Below are positions 1-5,704 of a stretch of 7,810 nucleotides of DNA, in pieces. Numbering within the stretch: the first letter of the stretch is position 1; each line of letters begins with the position of its first letter. The position numbers and the translations under genes were made by a program. Below the pieces are notes generated by a model. That model searched no databases. It was not told where the DNA came from and worked only from the letters and a program-made list of their open reading frames with translations. This stretch comes from Kiritimatiellia bacterium (GTDB lineage Bacteria > Verrucomicrobiota > Kiritimatiellia > CAIQIC01 > Lenti-01): the NCBI GenBank assembly GCA_018432565.1, contig JAHDSS010000144.1, forward strand, positions 1-7,810, in the 5' to 3' direction.

Positions 1-18
1 GGGGGGGCTGGTCAACTT

Positions 19-55
19 GATTCACCCACGGTGCAAGACCGTGGGGGTCTGAATC
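19..55 (+). repeat. 37-bp hairpin repeat, copy 1
   Basis: An 8-bp perfect stem (25-32 CCCACGGT with 38-45 ACCGTGGG) closes a GCAAG loop. An outer GATTC (19-23) / GAATC (51-55) pair would extend the structure. Ungapped copies in the same orientation lie at 2232-2268 and 7401-7437. The stem bases differ between copies but pairing is largely kept. A shorter, degenerate repeat of the central part (GGTGCAAGATCG) follows at about 56-78. This copy lies upstream of the TupA-like gene, but since the other two copies follow stop codons it may instead sit behind a gene to the left of the window. Function is unknown. Confidence 0.75.
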
Positions 56-83
56 CGGCGGTGCAAGATCGGGGGATGGTTGG

Positions 84-118
84 ACAGACCAGCGACCAGC
101 GACCACCAACTCACAACC
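84..118. repeat. degenerate 7-bp tandem repeat
   Basis: Two exact AGCGACC heptamers (91-97, 98-104) are preceded by ACAGACC (84-90) and followed by degenerate heptamers as far as about 118. It lies in the leader of the TupA-like gene, and this is one reason not to place that gene's start upstream of it. The heptamer resembles the last unit (AATGACC) of the better preserved array at 1993-2034, so both may belong to one repeat class. No regulatory signal was recognised in it. Confidence 0.6.
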
Positions 119-160
119 AAACTTGCCGGCGGGCGGCGCGCCGGGGTATGGTCCGGGGGA

Positions 161-1108
161 ATGAGGGCATGGCTCAAACGCGCGTACCGCGACACGGACC
201 TGGGATTCCGCCTGCTGTCTCCCTGGGTGCGTTTCCGCGACTATTGGGCGGAGGGCCGGTGGCGGTCCGACCGCGCGGCCATTGAGCGCGGGTACGAACG
301 CGCCTTCGGACGGCCGATGGACTGGGCGAATCCGCGGACGCTGAACGAAAAGCTCAACTGGCTGAAGCGGTTTTACCGCGATCCGCTGCAGCGGACGGCG
401 GCAGACAAGCTCGCGGTGCGCGAGCATGTGCGGGCGCGGGCGGGCGCGGAGTGCCTGATTCCGCTGCTGGCGGTGTACGACCGGGCCGATGACATCTGCT
501 TTCGGGAGCTGCCCGGCGCCTTTGTGCTGAAGGTCAACCACGGCAGCGGGCAGAACTGGATTGTCCGCGACAACCATCGGGAGGACGAGCGCCGAGTCCG
601 CCGGCAGTTCCGCGAATGGATGGCCGAGAACCACTATGTCCAGTCGAGGGAATGGCCGTACCGGGGCATGACGCCGCGGATCGTCGCGGAAGAACTGCTG
701 CTGGACGAAGCCGGACAGATTCCCAGCGACTACAAGCTGCATTGCTTCAACGGGCGGGCGGAGTGCATTCAGGTGGACCTGGACCGGGATACCGCGCACC
801 GACGGAATTTCTACGATCCCGCCTGGCGGCGGCTGCCGTTCGTCTGGACGGAGTGGGAAGGGGCCGCCCCCCTGTGGCCCGGGGGACGGGAGGTGGACCG
901 TCCCGACGCCCTGCCGGAGATGATCCGCCTGGCGGAAACGTTGTCGAAGGATTTTCCCTATGCCCGCATTGACCTGTTCTTCTGCCGCGGGCGGGTGTAT
1001 TTCGGCGAGATCACGTTTTTTCATGGGGGCGGATTCGAGCGGATGGATCCGCCGGAGTGGGACCGGAAGCTGGGGGATCGGCTGGCGCTGCCGTCCGCGG
1101 CGAAATAG
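161..1108 (+). CDS. TupA-like ATP-grasp protein (polysaccharide biosynthesis)
   Basis: A 315-residue protein with the family signature throughout: LNEKLNWLK (61-69), ADK (81-83), FVLKVNHGSG (121-130, nucleotide-binding segment), PRIVAEELL (172-180), DYKLHCFNG (190-198), ARIDLFF (268-274), YFGEITFF (280-287, metal-binding acidic residue) and EWDRKLG (299-305). TupA-like ATP-grasp proteins are cytoplasmic; TupA helps make teichuronopeptide, and relatives occur in capsule and O-antigen loci, where they are often labelled glycosyltransferases. Presumably it ligates an amino acid or similar group onto a surface polysaccharide; the substrate cannot be told. ATG at 161 is chosen because the earlier in-frame ATG at 80 would translate a repeat tract, though the purine-rich GGGGGA directly abuts 161 and is a poor Shine-Dalgarno site. 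No other sugar gene is in view. It ends 15 bp from the convergent gene's stop, with no terminator visible between. Confidence 0.88.
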   Translation: MRAWLKRAYRDTDLGFRLLSPWVRFRDYWAEGRWRSDRAAIERGYERAFGRPMDWANPRTLNEKLNWLKRFYRDPLQRTAADKLAVREHVRARAGAECLIPLLAVYDRADDICFRELPGAFVLKVNHGSGQNWIVRDNHREDERRVRRQFREWMAENHYVQSREWPYRGMTPRIVAEELLLDEAGQIPSDYKLHCFNGRAECIQVDLDRDTAHRRNFYDPAWRRLPFVWTEWEGAAPLWPGGREVDRPDALPEMIRLAETLSKDFPYARIDLFFCRGRVYFGEITFFHGGGFERMDPPEWDRKLGDRLALPSAAK

Positions 1109-1123
1109 GGACGCGAATCCCGT

Positions 1124-1963
1124 CTATTGGCTTTGGCGGAGCTGCCGCAGGACTTGCCGGAGCGCGCCGATATCGGGATGGCGCTGCACGGCCTCTTCCA
1201 CGCAGGCGGTGGCGGCGGGGATCCACTGGCGTTCGCCCATCTGGATGCGCTGGAGCAGGGCCTGGTAGATCACGCGGCGCAGGGAGAGATCATCGAAATC
1301 GCTGCGGGCGAAGGGCAGTCCGGCGGTGGCCCAGTAGATGGCATGGGCCTGGGGGGTGCGCCAGTCAAGGGGACCGATTTGGTCTTCGATCTGCCGCAGG
1401 AGGGCGGGGTCGAGGCGGGCCCGGCCGGCTTCCACTTCGGCGGCCCATTGCTCCCGGTAATAGCCGGCGGCCGCATCGGAATCCGTCCCCAGCTTGTGCA
1501 GGAACAGCCAGGCGAGTTCCTGGTGGAGGCGGGCGGAGCCGGGATTGAACGACAGGCCTTCGTCGCGCAGCAGGACCAGGCCGTTGCGGACCCACCGCCA
1601 TTTTTCCCCGGGGGAGGGCATCAGCGCGGAGAGATTATAGGCCATGTTCCAGGCGTGATAGGCCCAGATGGGCGGCGATCGCGGCTGCAGCTTGGAAATC
1701 CAGTCGGAGAGCTGAACGAGTTCGAAGTAGCGCCCTTCGTCCTGCAGGGTGCCGGCGCGCATCCAGAGGATGTCGGCCAGGATGCCGCGGAAGCCGCCGA
1801 GGGCGATGGTGGTGAAGGCGACAGCCGGGGGCATGTTGTGCGTGGGCGGGGCCAGCGTCAGGCGGGCGTCTTCGCGCTGGCGGAGCAGGCGGAAATTCAG
1901 CGCGCCGGCGAGGGGGAGGGCCAGCAGGGCGGCGAGCAGGAGGATGGCAATGGGCTTGGTCAT
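1124..1963 (-). CDS. TPR-like exported or membrane-anchored conserved protein
   Basis: A 279-residue protein beginning with a hydrophobic helix (residues 4-22, after MTK) that looks like a signal anchor or uncleaved signal. The body has the conserved run GFRGILADILWMRAG (57-71), then LQDEGRYFELVQLSDWISKL (73-92), AYHAWNMAYNLS (101-112) and KWRWVRNGLVLLRDEGL (121-137), a helix-turn-helix pattern typical of TPR-like repeats. I recall this as a conserved family of PVC bacteria often encoded beside ABC-2 transporters; no biochemical role is known to me. An open frame extends upstream to 2050, but the extra residues come only from the heptamer repeat, so ATG at 1963 is preferred. No good ribosome site precedes it. 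It follows the permease on the same strand after a 328-bp repeat-rich gap, so co-transcription is uncertain. Confidence 0.8.
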   Translation of the reverse strand: MTKPIAILLLAALLALPLAGALNFRLLRQREDARLTLAPPTHNMPPAVAFTTIALGGFRGILADILWMRAGTLQDEGRYFELVQLSDWISKLQPRSPPIWAYHAWNMAYNLSALMPSPGEKWRWVRNGLVLLRDEGLSFNPGSARLHQELAWLFLHKLGTDSDAAAGYYREQWAAEVEAGRARLDPALLRQIEDQIGPLDWRTPQAHAIYWATAGLPFARSDFDDLSLRRVIYQALLQRIQMGERQWIPAATACVEEAVQRHPDIGALRQVLRQLRQSQ

Positions 1964-1992
1964 AGAGGGCTGGGCACGTAAAACCGGGGAAG

Positions 1993-2034
1993 AATATCCA
2001 ATATCCAATATCCAATGTCCAATGTCCAATGACC
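1993..2034. repeat. 7-bp tandem repeat, six units
   Basis: Six contiguous heptamers: AATATCC three times, AATGTCC twice, AATGACC once. The array begins 30 bp upstream of the start of the TPR-like gene. It is AT-rich against a GC-rich background. On the minus strand it reads as repeated TTGGATA/TTGGACA units, which superficially resemble -35 boxes. The gradient of variants suggests growth by slippage. Confidence 0.9.
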
Positions 2035-2060
2035 AGGGAGGGGCAAACACACCGGCGGAT

Positions 2061-2194
2061 TTTCCACGGCGTGGAAACTATTTTTCCGGTTTTTCCACGG
2101 CATGGAAACTTTTTTTCCGGATTTTCCACGGCATGGAAAAACAGGCGGGGATTTTTCCACAGTGTGGAAAAAAGTTTTCCACGGTGTGGAAAAC
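2061..2194. repeat. array of five TTTTCCAC-NNN-GTGGAAAA palindromes
   Basis: Five palindromes lie at 2061-2077, 2092-2108, 2122-2140, 2152-2172 and 2174-2194. The first has arms TTTCCAC/GTGGAAA around GGC; units 2 and 3 have ATGG in place of GTGG, giving one mismatch; unit 4 has centre AGT and unit 5 has centre GGT with perfect 9-bp arms. Centres (2069, 2100, 2131, 2162, 2184) are spaced 31, 31, 31 and 22 bp, close to three and two DNA turns. Spacers are of two kinds, T-rich ending in CCGG (after units 1 and 2) and ACAGGCGG (after units 3 and 5). Located between permease stop and TPR-like gene start. It could be a multi-site operator, a run of RNA hairpins ending the permease transcript, or a mobile repeat family. 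Confidence 0.92.
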
Positions 2195-2231
2195 AGGCGG
2201 AACTGGAAGGATGCGGGGTTGGGAGAAAGCG

Positions 2232-2268
2232 GATTCACCCATGGCGTAACGTCATGGGGGTCTGGGGC
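2232..2268 (+). repeat. 37-bp hairpin repeat, copy 2
   Basis: It aligns without gaps to copy 1. The stem is 2238-2245 CCCATGGC with 2251-2258 GTCATGGG around a GTAAC loop: seven Watson-Crick pairs and one G-T. Compared with copy 1 the fifth pair changes from C-G to T-A and the eighth from T-A to C-G, so pairing is conserved while sequence is not. The outer GAATC of copy 1 is lost here. It lies 23 bp past the stop of the minus-strand permease gene, within its presumed 3' untranslated region. Confidence 0.75.
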
Positions 2269-2291
2269 TGCCAGGCTGGGACACAAGGGGC

Positions 2292-3725
2292 TCATGAGAG
2301 TTGAGGCAAGGCCCATTCGCGTTTTTTGAGGACGGCGGTGGAAAGGAGGGCGAGGAAAGCGGGGAGAAGCAGTCCCTGCTGAAGCAGGGCGCGGGCGACA
2401 TCGCCGGGGGGGATGCGGGCGGCGGCGGCCAGGTCATCCGGAGCGCGGTAATCGAGCAACGGCCGCAGGGCGAGCCAGGTGCCGCGGTAGGCGCAGAAGA
2501 GGGCGTTGGCCAGGGCGCGGGCGGCCAGGGAGGGGGCGGGGGAGTCGGCGGAGTTGGCGTCGTGGGCGTGGCCGGCCTGGCCGAAGGCGGCGACGTTGGC
2601 GACGAAAGTCTGCCGGTCCGCCTGGGCGGCGGCGCGGATGAAGCCGGAGAGCTGGAGGACCAGCATCAGGACCAGCCCGAGGAACGCGGCGACGGGCATG
2701 GAGAACAGGGTACCGAGGGTGACGCCGATGGCGGCGAACAGGGCCAGGCGCAGGAACATCAGCAGCAGGGCCCGGAGGTAGTTGGCAGCGAAGGTGCCGT
2801 GAGGATGCCGCAGGACCAGGCCGTCGCCGGGTTCGAAGAACAGCGTGGCGCCGTGGGTGCCGTGGTTGCGGAAGGTAACGGCCAGAGGGGCGGCGGAGGA
2901 TGCCGTGTCCGGTGCGGGCGGATTCGTGAACAGAAGCATCTGCTGGACGCCGGGAGTGACGAGGAAATCCCGTGAAACGGGGGCGCCGAATCCGTCCAGA
3001 TCGAGGGTGGCCTCCATCCGGGCGGCGCCGGGGACGGACGCATCGCAGCGAAACTGGACAAACCAATGGGCGGGGAGCGATGGCGGGGGGGGGAAGGTCC
3101 ATGTGTTGGATTCGCCGGGGGGGATGGAGTAGAGGCGGGCCAGCCGGGCGCGGCGGAGGGAGTCGAGGAGGGCGTCTTCGCGGACGCCGGGGGGGATGCC
3201 GTTGCGCGCGCGCCATGACTCGAAGTCGGCGCGGACGTCGGCTTCGATGTCGGGGAGGGGCGAGTGAATCGTGTCGAGGGCGGCGAGGGCCGTGAGGCGG
3301 GCGCGGTCCAGGGCGGCGGGATCGAAGCCGCCGCGGCGCAGCTGGGCGTGCAGGCCGGCGGCGGCGGCCCCGCCGGCCAGCGCCAGCAGCAGCGCGTTGA
3401 GAACCAGCAGGGCGCTCCATTTGCCCAGCCAGACATGCAGGCGGGGAACCGGCTTGACGAGCACCAGCTGGAGGGTGTTGTCGTCGGCCTCTTTCGAGAT
3501 GGCCGCGCAGCCGGCCCAGAGGGTGACGAGGGAAAGCAGGAAGCCGGCGATGCCCAGGGAATAGGTGAGATGCAGGCGGATGAGGCCTTCGGGCGTGCCG
3601 TCGTGGCGGATGGCCAGCGGCAGCAGGAAGGCGGCGGTCAGCAGCAGCGCCAGCAGCGCCAGCACCACGCGCGAGCGCAGGGTCTGGCGCAGGGCGAGCA
3701 GGGCGATGGCGGCCACCGGGTTCAT
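2292..3725 (-). CDS. ABC-2 type transporter permease
   Basis: A 477-residue inner-membrane protein. Predicted membrane helices: about 18-40, 54-76, 104-125, 316-341, 345-366 and 449-466. Between helices 2 and 3 is the segment ISKEADDNTLQLVLVKPVPR (76-95), the cytoplasmic signature of ABC-2 permeases (acidic residues, then a variant of 'LLSKPVSR'). Residues 130-315 form a large, probably periplasmic domain. Start: ATG at 3725 overlaps the stop of the upstream small gene in an ATGA, indicating translational coupling; the open frame continues further upstream but only as a shadow of that gene. Permeases of this type need an ATPase partner; none is encoded in this operon within the window. The substrate is unknown. 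The downstream TPR-like gene is a plausible functional partner. Confidence 0.85.
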   Translation of the reverse strand: MNPVAAIALLALRQTLRSRVVLALLALLLTAAFLLPLAIRHDGTPEGLIRLHLTYSLGIAGFLLSLVTLWAGCAAISKEADDNTLQLVLVKPVPRLHVWLGKWSALLVLNALLLALAGGAAAAGLHAQLRRGGFDPAALDRARLTALAALDTIHSPLPDIEADVRADFESWRARNGIPPGVREDALLDSLRRARLARLYSIPPGESNTWTFPPPPSLPAHWFVQFRCDASVPGAARMEATLDLDGFGAPVSRDFLVTPGVQQMLLFTNPPAPDTASSAAPLAVTFRNHGTHGATLFFEPGDGLVLRHPHGTFAANYLRALLLMFLRLALFAAIGVTLGTLFSMPVAAFLGLVLMLVLQLSGFIRAAAQADRQTFVANVAAFGQAGHAHDANSADSPAPSLAARALANALFCAYRGTWLALRPLLDYRAPDDLAAAARIPPGDVARALLQQGLLLPAFLALLSTAVLKKREWALPQLS

Positions 3726-3991
3726 GGGGATGGCGGGGAGTCGGAGGCGGCCCGAGCGGCGAGGCGCTCCACGAGCTGGAGATCCTTGTAGGGGGCCTGT
3801 CGGCGGACGTAGCGGGCCTTCATTTTTTCCAGCAGGATCTGCCAGTGGTCCGCAGAGGGGTCGAACGGTTCCCATCGCTCCATGGCCTTGGTGATGCGGC
3901 GCCAGAGGATCCGGTCGCCGCCCTGGAACAGCACCCGGATCTCGTATTTGGTGTCGTCGGTTTTTTCCTGCCAGCCGATGTTCTTGCGCAT
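3722..3991 (-). CDS. small conserved hypothetical protein, first gene of the permease operon
   Basis: An 89-residue soluble protein, starting MRKNIGWQEK, with a charged, tryptophan-rich middle (ILWRRITKAMERWEPFDPS, residues 28-46) and a basic helical end (KARYVRRQAPYKDLQLVERLA, from about residue 58). It has no signal or membrane helix. I recall similar short proteins (GW near the start, then a beta-rich part, then 'Y.RR.....KDL') in PVC genomes, but know no function or family name. It ends in an ATGA overlap with the permease start, supporting reality and co-expression. Its start codon is 43 bp from the divergent sufS start and lacks a clear ribosome site, so the leader is short. Nucleic-acid binding is possible from its basic charge, but that is speculation. 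Confidence 0.75.
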   Translation of the reverse strand: MRKNIGWQEKTDDTKYEIRVLFQGGDRILWRRITKAMERWEPFDPSADHWQILLEKMKARYVRRQAPYKDLQLVERLAARAASDSPPSP

Positions 3992-4035
3992 GTCGGTGAA
4001 ACTGTAGCATACTGCGGGTGCAGGGCAACGAGCAA
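3984..4035. promoter_or_regulatory. compact divergent promoter region
   Basis: Only 43 bp separate the start codons of the 89-residue gene (minus) and sufS (plus). Minus strand: TTGCTC (plus 4030-4035) and TATGCT (plus 4006-4011) with an 18-bp spacer, leaving a leader of only a few bases. Plus strand: TTGCGC (3984-3989) and CATACT (4008-4013), also 18 bp apart. The two -10 candidates overlap, so the two directions would compete. Matches are weak and made by eye. Confidence 0.3.
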
Positions 4036-5270
4036 TGAAGGAGGCGGCATCACAGGACCGGCAGGGCGGATTCGATCCGGGGGGGCTGCGGCGTCAGTTC
4101 GCCATTCTGGGGCGCGAACTGGCCTGGCTGGACAACGCGGCGACCACCCAGCGGCCGGAGTTGGTGCTGCGGGTCATGGACGAGTTCTACCGCAAGCACA
4201 ATGCGAATCCCCGGCGCAGCGTGCACCAGCTGGGCACGGAAGCGACGCTGGCGTACGAGGGGGCCCGCTCCAAGGTGGCCGGATTTCTCGGGGCGTCCGC
4301 GCCGGAGGAGGTGGTGTTTACCGCCGGGACGACGGCGGGGATCAACCTGGTGGCGACCGGTCTGGCGCGCTGGGAGATCGGTCCGGGCGACGAGGTATGG
4401 GTGTCGGCCGCGGAGCATCACAGCAACTGGGTGCCCTGGCAGCAGGTCGCGCGCCGGATGGGGGCAGCCCTGAAGGTGATGCCGCTGAAATCAGACGGGC
4501 GGCTGGATCTCGAGGCGTTTCGAAAGGGGTTGGAAGCGCATCGGACCAAATGGGTGGCGGTGACGTGGGTGTCGAACGTGCTTGGGGTGGAAAACGACAT
4601 CCGGGCGGTCTGCGAGGCGGCCCATGCGGCCGAGGCGCGGGTGCTGGTGGATGCCGCGCAGGGCGTGGCCCATCTGCCCGTGGATGTGCAGGCCATGGGA
4701 TGCGATTTTCTGGCGTTTTCGGGGCACAAGATGTACGGGCCGATGGGAATCGGCGCGCTGTGGGGCCGTCGGGAATTGCTGGAGCAGATGGAGCCGATGA
4801 TCTATGGCGGGGAAATGATTTCCCGGGTGGAGGATGGCGAATCCACGTGGACGGAGGTGCCGTGGCGATTCGAGGGGGGGACGCCGCATGCCGCGGGGGC
4901 GGTCGGGTTGGCGGCGGCGGTGGACTGGCTGCGGGAACTGCCGCCGGCCGCGCACGAGCATGAAGCGGCGCTGGCCCGCCGGGCGGCGGAAGAGCTGGCG
5001 GCTCTGCCGGGGGTGCGGGTGTGGGGGCCGGCGGAAGGGCGGCTCTCGCTGGTGAGCTTCAGCGTGGAAGGTGTGCATCCTCATGATGTGGCCCAGGTGC
5101 TGGACAACCGCGGAGTGGAAATACGGGCCGGCCATCTGTGCGCGCAGCCGCTGCTTCGGCGGCTGGGGGTGGAATCGGTGGCGCGGGCGAGTTTCTTTCC
5201 GGGCAATACGGCGGACGAAGTCCGGCGGCTGATCGAAGGCGTGCGGGCGGCGCAGGAGCTGTTTACATGA
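4035..5270 (+). CDS. sufS: SufS-type cysteine desulfurase
   Basis: A 411-residue PLP enzyme that takes sulfur from L-cysteine as an enzyme-bound persulfide, giving alanine, and supplies it for Fe-S cluster assembly. Visible features: N-terminal LDNAATTQRP (32-41); EHHSNWVPW (127-135) with His at the cofactor ring; VDAAQG (205-210) with the Asp that contacts the pyridine nitrogen; FSGHKMYGPMGIG (228-240) with Lys232 forming the Schiff base; RFEGGTPH (278-285); and RAGHLCAQPL (364-373) with Cys369 as persulfide carrier. The layout and length match group II (SufS/CsdA) enzymes rather than IscS. ATG at 4035 is the only in-frame start after an upstream stop; no ribosome site lies before it, while an AAGGAGG sits just inside the coding sequence. 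It overlaps sufU by ATGA. No sufB, sufC or sufD is present in the window. Confidence 0.95.
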   Translation: MKEAASQDRQGGFDPGGLRRQFAILGRELAWLDNAATTQRPELVLRVMDEFYRKHNANPRRSVHQLGTEATLAYEGARSKVAGFLGASAPEEVVFTAGTTAGINLVATGLARWEIGPGDEVWVSAAEHHSNWVPWQQVARRMGAALKVMPLKSDGRLDLEAFRKGLEAHRTKWVAVTWVSNVLGVENDIRAVCEAAHAAEARVLVDAAQGVAHLPVDVQAMGCDFLAFSGHKMYGPMGIGALWGRRELLEQMEPMIYGGEMISRVEDGESTWTEVPWRFEGGTPHAAGAVGLAAAVDWLRELPPAAHEHEAALARRAAEELAALPGVRVWGPAEGRLSLVSFSVEGVHPHDVAQVLDNRGVEIRAGHLCAQPLLRRLGVESVARASFFPGNTADEVRRLIEGVRAAQELFT

Positions 5271-5704
5271 ACCAGCTGTATCAGGCGAAGCTGCTGGAGC
5301 AGGCCAAACAGCCGCATGGGGCGGGGGCCGTGCCGCGCGGCACCGAAGACGCCGAAGCGATCAATCCCGGTTGCGGGGACGAAATCCGAATCAAGCTGGC
5401 GTGGACGCCGGAAGGCACGCTGGAAGGCCTGGTGCATGAACTGCACGGGTGCGCCGTGAGCGCCGCTTCCGCTTCCCTGGCGGCGAAGCGGCTGGAAGGG
5501 CGGACCCGGAAGGAGATCGAAGCGATCTCCGCGGCCTTTGCGGCGCGGCTGGGCCGGAGCGGATTCGAGGAGGAATGGGGGGATTTCCAGATCTTCAACG
5601 GCATCGAACGGTATCCGGCGCGGATTCATTGCGCGCGACTGGTCTGGCAGGCGCTGGCCCAGGCCCTGGCCCGGGAGAACCAGGCGGGAGAGGTAACGCC
5701 ATGA
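5267..5704 (+). CDS. sufU: SufU-type Fe-S assembly scaffold / sulfurtransferase
   Basis: A 145-residue protein of the IscU/SufU fold. The metal-ligand set is complete: NPGCGD (33-38, Cys36 and Asp38), HGCAVSAASAS (60-70, Cys62) and YPARIHCARLVW (116-127, Cys122). The longer stretch before the last Cys, and the pairing with SufS, favour SufU over IscU. In Bacillus, SufU is a zinc protein that accepts sulfur from the SufS persulfide; a scaffold role is the other option. Its start is set by an AGGAG at 5254-5258, 8 bases before ATG, and by an ATGA overlap with the sufS stop. Its own stop overlaps the start of the radical SAM gene in the same way, so all three genes should be made in fixed proportion. 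Confidence 0.93.
   Translation: MNQLYQAKLLEQAKQPHGAGAVPRGTEDAEAINPGCGDEIRIKLAWTPEGTLEGLVHELHGCAVSAASASLAAKRLEGRTRKEIEAISAAFAARLGRSGFEEEWGDFQIFNGIERYPARIHCARLVWQALAQALARENQAGEVTP

Noticed and set aside
19..78. tRNA fragment or other known RNA gene
   Set aside because: The hairpin with GAATC flanks briefly suggests a tRNA arm, but there is no anticodon arm, acceptor stem or T-loop consensus.
80..160. Start of the TupA-like protein at the ATG at 80
   Set aside because: The added 27 residues translate a repeat tract and do not resemble the family; ATG 161 fits better.
1127..1981. Long plus-strand open frame (284 residues) opposite the TPR-like gene
   Set aside because: Glycine- and glutamate-rich low-complexity translation typical of the antisense of a GC-rich gene; the minus strand encodes a recognisable conserved protein.
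1991..2034. Promoter formed by the heptamer array (TTGGAT boxes on the minus strand)
   Set aside because: No -35/-10 pair with 16-18 bp spacing was found; the resemblance arises from the repeat.
1964..2050. N-terminal extension of the TPR-like protein to 2050
   Set aside because: The added residues are a translation of the heptamer array and come before a clear membrane-targeting helix.
2061..2194. CRISPR array
   Set aside because: The regular 31-bp spacing is suggestive, but the repeats are 17-21 bp palindromes with variable centres, spacers are only 2-14 bp and two of them are nearly identical, and no cas gene is present.
2434..3420. 328-residue minus-strand frame inside the permease gene
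   Set aside because: Arg/Pro-rich shadow in another frame; the overlapping frame gives a proper membrane protein.
3845..4963. 372-residue plus-strand frame across the sufS start
   Set aside because: Gly/Arg-rich shadow; sufS in the other frame has all catalytic motifs.
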